64,000 nt of DNA from Actinomycetaceae bacterium (GTDB lineage Bacteria > Actinomycetota > Actinomycetes > Actinomycetales > Actinomycetaceae), in NCBI GenBank assembly GCA_030537795.1, contig JAUNVE010000005.1, forward strand, positions 26,061 through 90,060, written 5' to 3'. The notes beneath the pieces were generated by a model. That model was not told where the DNA came from. It ran no database searches and saw nothing but the letters and a program-made list of their open reading frames with translations. The translations under genes and the position numbers were made by a program. This document shows positions 57,397-64,000 of the stretch, in pieces (within the stretch, counting starts at the first letter, position 1; every line of letters begins with the position of its first letter).

Positions 57397-58682
57397 TAGT
57401 TGAGCTCCTCATACAGCGGGAACGCGTCAGTCAACGCCTTGACGCGAGCGCGCAGGCCCGCAACGTCAACTTCGCCATCTCCAGCGCCCTGCACCAACGC
57501 GGTTGCAATAATGTCAGCGACCTCCGTAAACTCCTTGGCACCGAAGCCACGCGTAGCGAGTGCAGGAGTTCCTATGCGCAGACCGGAAGTGACTCGTGGA
57601 GGTCGTGGATCAAAGGGGACCGCGTTGCGGTTGACGGTAATACCAACGCGGTGGAGTAGGTCTTCTGCTTCCTGACCGTCGAGTTGCGATTTCCGCAGAT
57701 CGACCAGCACAAGATGCACATCAGTACCCCCCGTAACGAGCGAAATACCCGCCTGGCGAACATCATCAGCGTTGAGGCGATCGGCAAGCAGGGAGGCTCC
57801 TTCTACTGTCCGTTTTTGACGGTCTTTGAACTCGTCGGTCATCGCTACTTTCATCGCAACCGCCTTGGCAGCAATGACGTGCATCAGTGGTCCACCCTGT
57901 TCACCAGGAAATACGCGTGAGTTAATCTTCTTACCGAGTTCGGCATCGCGGGACAAGATCATGCCCGAGCGGGGGCCACCAATCGTCTTGTGCACTGTCG
58001 TCGATACTACATCGGCTATCGGCACCGGATTTGGATGTAGTCCAGCGGCCACGAGGCCGGCAAAGTGAGCCATATCAACCCATAATTTTGCCCCCACCTC
58101 GTCAGCCACTTCGCGAAATCCCTGGAAATCAAGGATGCGCGGATATGCGGACCAGCCGGCGATTATCACCGCCGGTTTAGTTTCGTGAGCGATACGTCGC
58201 ACTTCCTCGATTTCGATCCGCATGGTATCGGAATTCACCTGGTAAAACTGTGCGTCATACAAGCGGCCCGAAAAATTAATCTTCATTCCGTGCGTCAGGT
58301 GCCCACCGTGATCAAGTGATAACCCTAAAATCGTATCGCCGGGTTTGGCAAGTGCTCCAAGGACAGCCGCGTTCGCTTGCGAACCCGAATGAGGTTGGAC
58401 GTTGACAAAGGCCGCGCCGAAAATCTCTTTGGCTCGTTCTATCGCCAGGTTTTCTGCTACGTCAACGGCTTCGCATCCGCCGTAATAGCGGCGCCCTGGG
58501 TATCCTTCCGCATATTTATTCGTCAGCACCGACCCCTGAGCTTCAAGAACGGCTCGGGGAACAAAGTTTTCTGACGCAATCATTTCCAACGTTGTGCGTT
58601 GGCGGTTGAGTTCGTCACTCAGCACCTGGCTGATCTGCGGGTCAAGTTCCGCCAGTGACATGTCGTTGAGTGGTGTGCTCAT
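57396..58682 (-). CDS. glyA: Serine hydroxymethyltransferase
   Basis: PLP enzyme moving a one-carbon unit between serine and THF, making glycine. 428 residues from ATG 58682 with GGAGG four bases upstream. [71 protein letters not shown] and the lysine loop [17 protein letters not shown] are all conserved. A longer frame to 58844 exists but translates the riboswitch and is not a protein. folD overlaps its stop. Confidence 0.96.
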   Translation of the reverse strand: MSTPLNDMSLAELDPQISQVLSDELNRQRTTLEMIASENFVPRAVLEAQGSVLTNKYAEGYPGRRYYGGCEAVDVAENLAIERAKEIFGAAFVNVQPHSGSQANAAVLGALAKPGDTILGLSLDHGGHLTHGMKINFSGRLYDAQFYQVNSDTMRIEIEEVRRIAHETKPAVIIAGWSAYPRILDFQGFREVADEVGAKLWVDMAHFAGLVAAGLHPNPVPIADVVSTTVHKTIGGPRSGMILSRDAELGKKINSRVFPGEQGGPLMHVIAAKAVAMKVAMTDEFKDRQKRTVEGASLLADRLNADDVRQAGISLVTGGTDVHLVLVDLRKSQLDGQEAEDLLHRVGITVNRNAVPFDPRPPRVTSGLRIGTPALATRGFGAKEFTEVADIIATALVQGAGDGEVDVAGLRARVKALTDAFPLYEELN

Positions 58683-58751
58683 GAATCCTCCGATATGGCT
58701 GTCTGACAGTCCGGTCGGGCGAGCCATGGCATGCACCGTACCGGTGATTCG

Positions 58752-58830
58752 AAGACCCAGGCGGGCGGCCGTTGAATCCTGCTTGTCGCTCCCCGGTGGT
58801 AGTCCACCTGAGCGCCAGTTGCGACGCACC
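58752..58830 (-). promoter_or_regulatory. ZTP (pfl) riboswitch upstream of glyA
   Basis: In the 203-base purU-glyA gap, minus strand, the RNA reads AACTGGCG, then the hairpin GGTGGACTACCACC, then GGGGAGCG, and after a linker GCCGCCCGCCTGGG. These are the conserved elements of the ZTP-sensing class: the first subdomain hairpin and the 3' CCGCCYGGG pseudoknot element. Z nucleotides (ZMP/ZTP) accumulate when 10-formyl-THF is low, so glyA and folD would be raised in folate stress. About 70 bases of expression platform follow before the GGAGG and ATG. Confidence 0.85.
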
Positions 58831-58885
58831 TTACGATACCGCAATCAAGGGGCAGACGGCTATGAGTTACGGTGAGCGGGATGAG

Positions 58886-59740
58886 CTAGTTGAATACGAC
58901 GGTTCGATCACCGTTCATCAGTACCCGATGCTCGGAATGCCACTTGACAGCTTGGGCGAGAACTCGCCGCTCAACGTCCTGTCCTTCCGACACCAAATCA
59001 CGAGTTGAATCGCGATGAGTGACTCGAGTGACATCCTGTTCAATAATGGGGCCTTCATCGAGATCAGCCGTCACGTAGTGAGCAGTTGCGCCGATGAGCT
59101 TCACGCCGCGCTCATGGGCTTGCGCATAGGGACGCGCGCCCTTGAAGGACGGAAGGAACGAATGATGGATATTAATCACCGATCCAGCAAGTTCAGAGCA
59201 CAGTTCATCTGACAAAATCTGCATGTAGCGTGCCAGTACGACCAGTTCAATATCTTCGGCGCGCACGATGTCGAGTAGCTCGCGTTCCGCTGCTTTCTTA
59301 TTGTCTTTTGTCACCGGAATACAGAGGAAAGGAGTGCCGTAAAACTGCGCAACCGGAGCTAGGTCCGGGTGATTTCCCACCACCGCAACCACATCGATAG
59401 GGAGGTCGTGGTAGCGCTGGCGATATAGCAAATCGGTCAGACAATGGCCCTCTTTTGACACCATAATAATAGTGCGTAACGCGCGACCGGCTTCGTCGAG
59501 ATCCCAGTTGGCGTTGAAGTTCTCACCGAATTCGTTAAGTTCTTTTTCTATGGGCTCTCGGCCGCGTGGACTTGAAAGCTCAACCCGCATAAAGAATAGA
59601 CCCGTGTCAGGATCTCCAAACTGTTGGGATTGGATAATATTGCCGCCATTAGTCGCTATAAGTGCGGAAACAGCATGAACAATACCTGGCTGGTCAGGGC
59701 AAGAAAGCGTCAAAATGAGATGCGCACTGTGCTCGGTCAT
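58886..59740 (-). CDS. purU: Formyltetrahydrofolate deformylase PurU
   Basis: Hydrolyses 10-formyl-THF to formate and THF. 284 residues. An N-terminal ACT domain (ILTLSCPDQPGIVHAVSALIATNGGNI) is followed by a formyltransferase-like domain with NHPDLAPVAQFYGTPF, the catalytic block VINIHHSFLPSFKGARPYAQAHERGVKLIGATAHYV and DLDEGPIIEQDV. Start ATG at 59740 is leaderless by position: TAGAGT six bases upstream and no SD. Same operon direction as glyA and folD. Confidence 0.93.
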   Translation of the reverse strand: MTEHSAHLILTLSCPDQPGIVHAVSALIATNGGNIIQSQQFGDPDTGLFFMRVELSSPRGREPIEKELNEFGENFNANWDLDEAGRALRTIIMVSKEGHCLTDLLYRQRYHDLPIDVVAVVGNHPDLAPVAQFYGTPFLCIPVTKDNKKAAERELLDIVRAEDIELVVLARYMQILSDELCSELAGSVINIHHSFLPSFKGARPYAQAHERGVKLIGATAHYVTADLDEGPIIEQDVTRVTHRDSTRDLVSEGQDVERRVLAQAVKWHSEHRVLMNGDRTVVFN

Positions 59741-59752
59741 GCTCTAACTCTA
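59741..59752 (-). promoter_or_regulatory. -10 box and initiation site of leaderless purU
   Basis: TAGAGT then TAGAGC then ATG: the -10 hexamer is exactly six bases from the start codon. Confidence 0.5.
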
Positions 59753-59849
59753 AAACACTGCTACCGCGTTCGTGAATTTGTGCTGTTGGCTCCCATTTAG
59801 CGATACGGTTCATCAACGACCACTGAATGAATCCGTGACCTAAAACTTA

Positions 59850-59892
59850 ACCGGTGGTTTATTGCTCTGAGCTTGAGTAATAAACCACCGGT
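59850..59892 (-). terminator. Terminator of the sorC/G3PDH-like pair
   Basis: 14-base arms ACCGGTGGTTTATT and AATAAACCACCGGT with a 15-base loop, with outer arms TAAAACTT and AAGTTTTA extending the stem. It lies between the dehydrogenase stop and purU on the minus strand. Confidence 0.75.
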
Positions 59893-59953
59893 CAGGTGAA
59901 GTTTTATGTCAACAGTCAGCGTTGACTACTTATCGACATATAGGCATAGCCAG

Positions 59954-61015
59954 TTACTTTTCACCGCCGAAGAATTTGTCCCACGGCATGTCGAGAGGCG
60001 CATCATTTTCGATAATGTCGTACAGGTAGCGACAAAGTGGGAAATCTTCGGCGGAAATAACACCCCGTTCAGTCAAGGGCTCGAGAGCTCCGCCAATGAC
60101 GCGAATGGCGTTGACGCCTTCAAGGGTGACCCCCTTCATGAGGTTGTCGCGTACTTCCGAAAACGGTGTCCCCTGGCCAACGTACTCGCCTGCGCGGACA
60201 TTGCGCCCACCCATAGAGGTTACGAACATGTCACCTACACCGCCGAGACCATCGGCAGTTTCGGGGACACCTCCGAGTAGAACCATGAACTGGCGCAACT
60301 CTTTTTGCCCCTGTGCAAATACTGCGGCATTGTAGTTATAGCGAACGTATTTGTCGTCTTCCTTGCCTTCTTTTATGAGAAGACCTTGTCCAAGTCCGGC
60401 GGCAAAAGCATAAATATTCTTGGTGGCGGCACCGATCTCATGACCGAGGAAATCGGTAGATGTCCACACGTGGTAGTAGTCGGTACGGAAGAGATCGGCA
60501 AGGTAGTCGAGGGACTCTTGATCGTCGCCGCAGAACACCACGCAAGTATCGTGATGGACAGCGACCTCACCGGCAATCGAAGGGCCGACAATAGCTGACC
60601 AGGTTACCTGTTCGACCAGCTCGGGATCGAAGAAGCCCTTAAGAACATCGGGAAGCATATGAAGCGTTCCGTCTTCTTCGGCTTCCATCCCCTTGGTGAT
60701 GGATAGAACTTTCATGCCCGGTTTTACCAGGCGCGCCAGATGCTTACCTGCGAAGTGGACACCGAAGGAGTTAACGCCACTCATGGCCACATCTGCGCCT
60801 GCAAAAGCCTTATCGGCATCTTCGAGCTGATATGCGGTTACTCCATCGTTGACTTTGAGCTCGAGGTTGGGGTGGACGCCCGTCTTTTGGATTGAATCGA
60901 TAATGTCCTGATCCAGATGGGTTCCGACGAGGTGTACTCGGTGGCCATTTTCGGTCAGCGGGAAAGTCAGTGCGGTGGCCATAATGCCAGCACCGAGAAT
61001 TGCGATGGTTGCCAT
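59954..61015 (-). CDS. NAD(P)H-dependent glycerol-3-phosphate dehydrogenase-like protein
   Basis: 353 residues of the GpsA superfamily. N-terminal Rossmann loop TIAILGAGIMATALTFPLTENGHRV (GxGxxA rather than the usual GxGxxG), SITKGMEAEEDGTL, IVGPSIAGEV, and the catalytic lysine block LGHEIGAATKNIYAFAAGL. The C-terminus GRNVRAGEYVGQG is shortened relative to GpsA. Transcribed right after a SorC regulator, ten bases apart, and near sugar permeases, so it may be a catabolic enzyme acting on glycerol-phosphate or a polyol phosphate rather than the lipid-synthesis GpsA. Inference only. Confidence 0.8.
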   Translation of the reverse strand: MATIAILGAGIMATALTFPLTENGHRVHLVGTHLDQDIIDSIQKTGVHPNLELKVNDGVTAYQLEDADKAFAGADVAMSGVNSFGVHFAGKHLARLVKPGMKVLSITKGMEAEEDGTLHMLPDVLKGFFDPELVEQVTWSAIVGPSIAGEVAVHHDTCVVFCGDDQESLDYLADLFRTDYYHVWTSTDFLGHEIGAATKNIYAFAAGLGQGLLIKEGKEDDKYVRYNYNAAVFAQGQKELRQFMVLLGGVPETADGLGGVGDMFVTSMGGRNVRAGEYVGQGTPFSEVRDNLMKGVTLEGVNAIRVIGGALEPLTERGVISAEDFPLCRYLYDIIENDAPLDMPWDKFFGGEK

Positions 61016-61024
61016 GAGAACTCC

Positions 61025-61960
61025 TTAGTTCACGAGGGTGAGTAATGCATTTGCAGTGGCAGAATCTGTAATAACTGTCGCAACGAGTTCTGCGCGTATC
61101 GCTGCGAGAAGAGCTGGTGCTTTGTCGGCGGTGTCAATAACGGCGACGGAGTGTTTGGCTTGACGCAGAGCTGACAGTGGAACAGCAATTGTTCGCTTAT
61201 CTAACTCGCGCGATACGATGTCGCCGTTCGCGTCGACAAAGTGAGAAAGGATGTCACCGACCGCACCGGCGCTGCGTATGGCATCGATGTGGCTTGTTCG
61301 CAAATAGCCAGAACGCACAAGGACTGAATCGTAGGTGACAGATCCGGGTGAAAAAAGTGTCAAATCGGCTCGACTAGCATTGTCGAGCGTATGGGCAATA
61401 ACCGGTTCTTTGCGCAGTTCATAACCCAAATCAGGGCTACCGACAATGGCCGGGGCCGGAAGCGTGTGCCCGGTACCGGGACCTTTATCCGCCACCACGC
61501 CAAGTGATTTGGAAATCGAGTCGCTCCCTGATCGTGTCGGACCACCATTTGTCTGATAAACGTGAACATCCGGCGCCCAATTCAGCGGTAGCTGCTGAGC
61601 TACGCGGGCAAGTGTCCGCCCCCACGACACTGCGACAGTGCTTGGACGCGGACGAATATCTGCAATAAAGCTGGCTGCTACTCGCGCGACCTCGACGCCA
61701 CCACGACCCGCGGAAGGCACAATAATCGCTTTGCGAATCTTGAAAGTCCGCATGAGTTTTGTTTCTAATTCATGCGTCCGGGCTTTCGGATGGTTGATTG
61801 TGATGGTGACGAGACCACTCTCGCGGGCTTCATCAAGAAGGCGACCAACCGTCCATCGAGTACAACCGAGTCTTTGACCGATAGCCGCCTGCGTGAGGCC
61901 TTCAAAATAGTAGAGCTGGGCAGCTTCTAGGATCAGATCTCCACGTGAGTCTCTGCCCAT
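61025..61960 (-). CDS. SorC/DeoR-type sugar-binding transcriptional regulator
   Basis: 311 residues from ATG 61960 with GAAGGGA upstream. N-terminal helix-turn-helix: EAAQLYYFEGLTQAAIGQRLGCTRWTVGRLLDEARE (about 12-47). The C-terminal SorC effector domain (PSTVAVSWGRTLARVAQQLP, then VGDILSHFVDANGDIVSRELDKRTIAVPLSALRQAKHSVAV) resembles sugar-phosphate isomerases and binds phosphorylated sugars. It likely controls the adjacent sugar permeases and the dehydrogenase. Separated from the permease operon by a strong terminator. Confidence 0.88.
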   Translation of the reverse strand: MGRDSRGDLILEAAQLYYFEGLTQAAIGQRLGCTRWTVGRLLDEARESGLVTITINHPKARTHELETKLMRTFKIRKAIIVPSAGRGGVEVARVAASFIADIRPRPSTVAVSWGRTLARVAQQLPLNWAPDVHVYQTNGGPTRSGSDSISKSLGVVADKGPGTGHTLPAPAIVGSPDLGYELRKEPVIAHTLDNASRADLTLFSPGSVTYDSVLVRSGYLRTSHIDAIRSAGAVGDILSHFVDANGDIVSRELDKRTIAVPLSALRQAKHSVAVIDTADKAPALLAAIRAELVATVITDSATANALLTLVN

Positions 61961-62039
61961 GTTTTCTTCCCTTCGACTATCTACTTCTACTGTTGCACGC
62001 TTTGCGCACATGGGAAGCTAAACCTAAAAGTTTGCACTT

Positions 62040-62076
62040 AAGTGCGAGGGGGAGCTTCCCGCTCCCCCTCGCACTT
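62040..62076 (-). terminator. Terminator of the sugar ABC permease operon
   Basis: Perfect 16-base stem AAGTGCGAGGGGGAGC with a five-base loop, just past the MalG-like stop and upstream of the SorC gene. Confidence 0.75.
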
Positions 62077-62085
62077 GTCATGATG

Positions 62086-62964
62086 CTATCCCTTAACAGA
62101 ACCAGACATAAGACCTCCGACAAAGTATTTGCCGAGAAGAATGTACACGATCAACGTCGGTAGCGAGGCAATCAGAGCTCCGGCCATTGAAGCACCGTAT
62201 TCAGACAGAATCGATGCGTTGGCGAGGTTATTGAGAGCCAGCGTAACCGGGCCTCGTTGGCTTCCACCGCCGAAGAATAGTGCAAAAAGGAAATCATTCC
62301 ATGCCGAAGTGAATTGCCAAATCAATACCACAACAAATGACGGAATAGAGATCGGTAGTACTACTAAGAAGTAGGTTCGAAGCATTCCGGCGCCGTCGAC
62401 ACGGGCCGCTTCGATGAGTTCTGAGGGAACCGATTCATAATAGTTGCGGAAAATCAACGTCGTAATCGGAATACCGTAAACGACGTGCGCGAGAATCAGT
62501 GCCGGGATCCCCTGCGGCACTTCGAGCGCCAAGATCATTTTGAGTAGCGGAATCATCACAGCCTGATACGGGATGAACATACCGAACAGGATGAGAGTGA
62601 AGACCACATTGGCACCTGGAAAACGCCACCGCGAAAGTACGAATCCGTTGGCAGACCCCAGCATCGCAGAGATGAGCGATGAGGGAATAACCATCATAAG
62701 AGTACGGACCAACGCCGGTGCGAGCTCATCCCACGCCTTCGCCCAGTTGGAAAATTCCCACGTTTGCGGCAGATACCAAGTGCGGGAGGGATCAGCATCC
62801 CCGATACCTTTAAAGGAGGTAACGAAGAGGACATAAACCGGGATGAGGACGATGGCAAGCGAAAAGATGAGGAGGGCGTAGCGCACTGCTTTGCCAGCTG
62901 GAGTAGTGCGTACCGCCAGCGCATCGCTTTCTTTGAAAACCTTATTCGGGGTTGCAACGCTCAT
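62086..62964 (-). CDS. Carbohydrate ABC transporter permease, MalG type
   Basis: 292 residues with six membrane segments. Opens with LLIFSLAIVLIPVYVLFVTSFK, contains SANGFVLSRWRFPGANVVFTLILFGMFIPYQAVMIPLLKM, and the EAA coupling loop ELIEAARVDGAGMLRTYFLVVLP. Binding-protein-dependent sugar importer (CUT1 type). Substrate unknown. ATG overlaps the stop of the upstream MalF-like gene (TAATG). Together with the SorC regulator and dehydrogenase it suggests a regulated polyol or sugar uptake system. The ATP-binding and solute-binding genes lie outside the window. Confidence 0.88.
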   Translation of the reverse strand: MSVATPNKVFKESDALAVRTTPAGKAVRYALLIFSLAIVLIPVYVLFVTSFKGIGDADPSRTWYLPQTWEFSNWAKAWDELAPALVRTLMMVIPSSLISAMLGSANGFVLSRWRFPGANVVFTLILFGMFIPYQAVMIPLLKMILALEVPQGIPALILAHVVYGIPITTLIFRNYYESVPSELIEAARVDGAGMLRTYFLVVLPISIPSFVVVLIWQFTSAWNDFLFALFFGGGSQRGPVTLALNNLANASILSEYGASMAGALIASLPTLIVYILLGKYFVGGLMSGSVKG

Positions 62965-63905
62965 TAGTTCCTATCCTCCTTCGCATCGTAAATCAGATAG
63001 GGAATAACAGCGATTGCCACCAAAATGAGCAGGACCGCGCCGACCGCGGCCGACATGGAATAGTCGCCATCGGTCATGTAGTTGAACATGTCAATAGCGG
63101 GAACTTTGGTCGCGTAGGTGCGTTGATCGGTGATCGACATAATGAGATCGAATGACTTCAGCGACATATGCCCAATAATGATGACTGCCGAAAGCGCCAC
63201 TGGGGCCAATTGCGGGAAGATGACGTGTCGGTAAATCTTCCATTCCGAAGCACCGTCGACGCGGGCAGCTTCACGGAGTTCATGGGGAATTCCACGAAAC
63301 CCAGCGAGGAACAGGGCCATGACGTAACCGGATAATTGCCACACCGCGGGAATGGCAATGGCAAGAATACCGGTGGAAATATTCTGCGCCCACGTGTTTT
63401 GTAGGAATCCGAGTCCAACCATTTGGAAAAGGCGGTTCAGACCAGCTGCTTCCGACCCGGTTGACGAGTTCAAAAGCCACTTCCAGACCACACCGGAAGC
63501 GACGAATGAAACCGCCATGGGGAAAAGGAAAATGGAGCGGAAGATGCCTTCACCCTTAATGGGTTTTTCCAAAATCCATGCCCACAGAAACCCCAGGACC
63601 ATAGTTCCGATGAGGAAAGCCGCCGTCAGAAGGACAAGGTTTTTCAACGATCGGAGAAAATCTGGGTCACCGAATAGCGTGGCATAGTTTTCAAATCCGA
63701 CAAAGGATGTTTCTTTAACACCGGTCGATTGCGCAACTGTATGCGCATCGAGCATCGACATATAAAAGTTGTGGCCGATCAAACCGTAGACAAAAATTCC
63801 CACCAGAATGATTGACGGCCCGATAAGAAGAAGAGGTGGCCCGTACTGTCGCAGGGTAAGCGATAACGGTTTCCTCCGGCTGCGAACGGGATTGTGTTGA
63901 GCCAA
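62964..63905 (-). CDS. Carbohydrate ABC transporter permease, MalF type
   Basis: 313 residues from TTG 63905, chosen because AGGAG stands seven bases upstream. Six membrane segments, the first PPLLLIGPSIILVGIFVYGLIG. EAA loop HELREAARVDGASEWKIYRHVIFPQLA. A continuous frame to 63998 exists but reads through the G16-C14 block, giving a glycine/proline run that is not credible protein. Partner of the MalG-like gene; the preceding gene, probably the solute-binding protein, is missing. Confidence 0.85.
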   Translation of the reverse strand: MAQHNPVRSRRKPLSLTLRQYGPPLLLIGPSIILVGIFVYGLIGHNFYMSMLDAHTVAQSTGVKETSFVGFENYATLFGDPDFLRSLKNLVLLTAAFLIGTMVLGFLWAWILEKPIKGEGIFRSIFLFPMAVSFVASGVVWKWLLNSSTGSEAAGLNRLFQMVGLGFLQNTWAQNISTGILAIAIPAVWQLSGYVMALFLAGFRGIPHELREAARVDGASEWKIYRHVIFPQLAPVALSAVIIIGHMSLKSFDLIMSITDQRTYATKVPAIDMFNYMTDGDYSMSAAVGAVLLILVAIAVIPYLIYDAKEDRN

Positions 63906-63931
63906 GGTATGCTCCTGAGCGCCCGAGAAGT

Positions 63932-64000
63932 GGGGGGGGGGGGGGGGCCCCCCCCCCCCCCAGGCCCGCGGACGGGAGGGAACCACACCCGCCCACACGC
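63932..64000. other. G16-C14 homopolymer block and unplaced tail (likely artefact)
   Basis: Sixteen Gs (63932-63947) run directly into fourteen Cs (63948-63961), followed by 39 bases of GC-rich sequence that fits no gene. Nothing like it occurs elsewhere in the window. The pattern suits fold-back or poly-G sequencing reads at a contig end. Confidence 0.75.

Noticed and set aside
58683..58844. 54-residue N-terminal extension of glyA
   Set aside because: It translates the ZTP riboswitch and lacks SHMT similarity; GGAGG before 58682 marks the real start.
63906..63998. Gly/Pro-rich N-terminus of the MalF-like permease
   Set aside because: It is encoded by the G16-C14 block at the contig end; the TTG at 63905 has a proper ribosome-binding site.

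Overview
The window looks like the chromosome of an actinobacterium, most likely in or near the Actinomycetaceae. The support is DUF3039 next to a DEAD/DEAH helicase, the order pth-mfd-lipoprotein-eno-ftsB-DUF501-ppx, DapC beside a 7Fe ferredoxin, a fused Memo-AMMECR1 protein and many apparently leaderless genes. It is almost entirely protein coding, at moderate GC and high density. I see no insertion sequence, prophage or CRISPR array. It opens inside a helicase gene. It ends in an abrupt G16-C14 homopolymer that looks like a contig-end sequencing artefact.

Layout. 1-11 kb: helicase, DUF3039, nagB and hup on the minus strand, a DUF885 protease plus Maf, then gltA, dapC-fdxA, an orphan SH3-like protein and typA. 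11-18 kb: a small PH-like membrane protein and an oligopeptide ABC operon (oppB, oppC, fused oppDF, oppA). 18-24 kb: a divergent pair (SRPBCC protein and ThpR), then the AmmeMemoRadiSam pair, an EcsC-like protein and ychF. 24-36 kb: esterase, rmuC, ispH, xseA-xseB-pfkB, uppS, trhA, greA, an AI-2E permease, msrA, FKBP and a Bax-inhibitor family protein. 37 kb: a tRNA with anticodon UAA and a short variable loop, then nhaA. 38-50 kb: the ppx to pth block, then galK-galT. 50-56 kb: a second 2H phosphoesterase, YihY, exonuclease III, and an amine-oxidase-like flavoprotein divergent from a sodium:solute symporter that has a 34-residue partner. 56-60 kb: a one-carbon cluster purU-glyA-folD with a ZTP riboswitch before glyA. 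60-64 kb: a G3P-dehydrogenase-like protein, a SorC-type regulator and two sugar ABC permeases.

How it fits together. Sugar and amino-sugar use (nagB, galTK, PfkB kinase, sugar ABC permeases with a SorC regulator), peptide import and an Na+-coupled import/oxidation pair suggest a heterotroph feeding on host or mucosal substrates. The remaining genes are core functions: cell wall and isoprenoids (dapC, uppS, ispH), genome maintenance (mfd, xseAB, xth, rmuC), division (ftsB), translation (typA, ychF, pth) and folate metabolism.

The most informative regulatory features are nine genes with an exact TANNNT-N6-start arrangement and no Shine-Dalgarno sequence, the ZTP riboswitch, and a 43-bp nested palindrome over the trhA promoter. 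I found no clearly new multi-gene system. The best candidates for a closer look are the AmmeMemoRadiSam pair and the flavoprotein/symporter/micropeptide locus.
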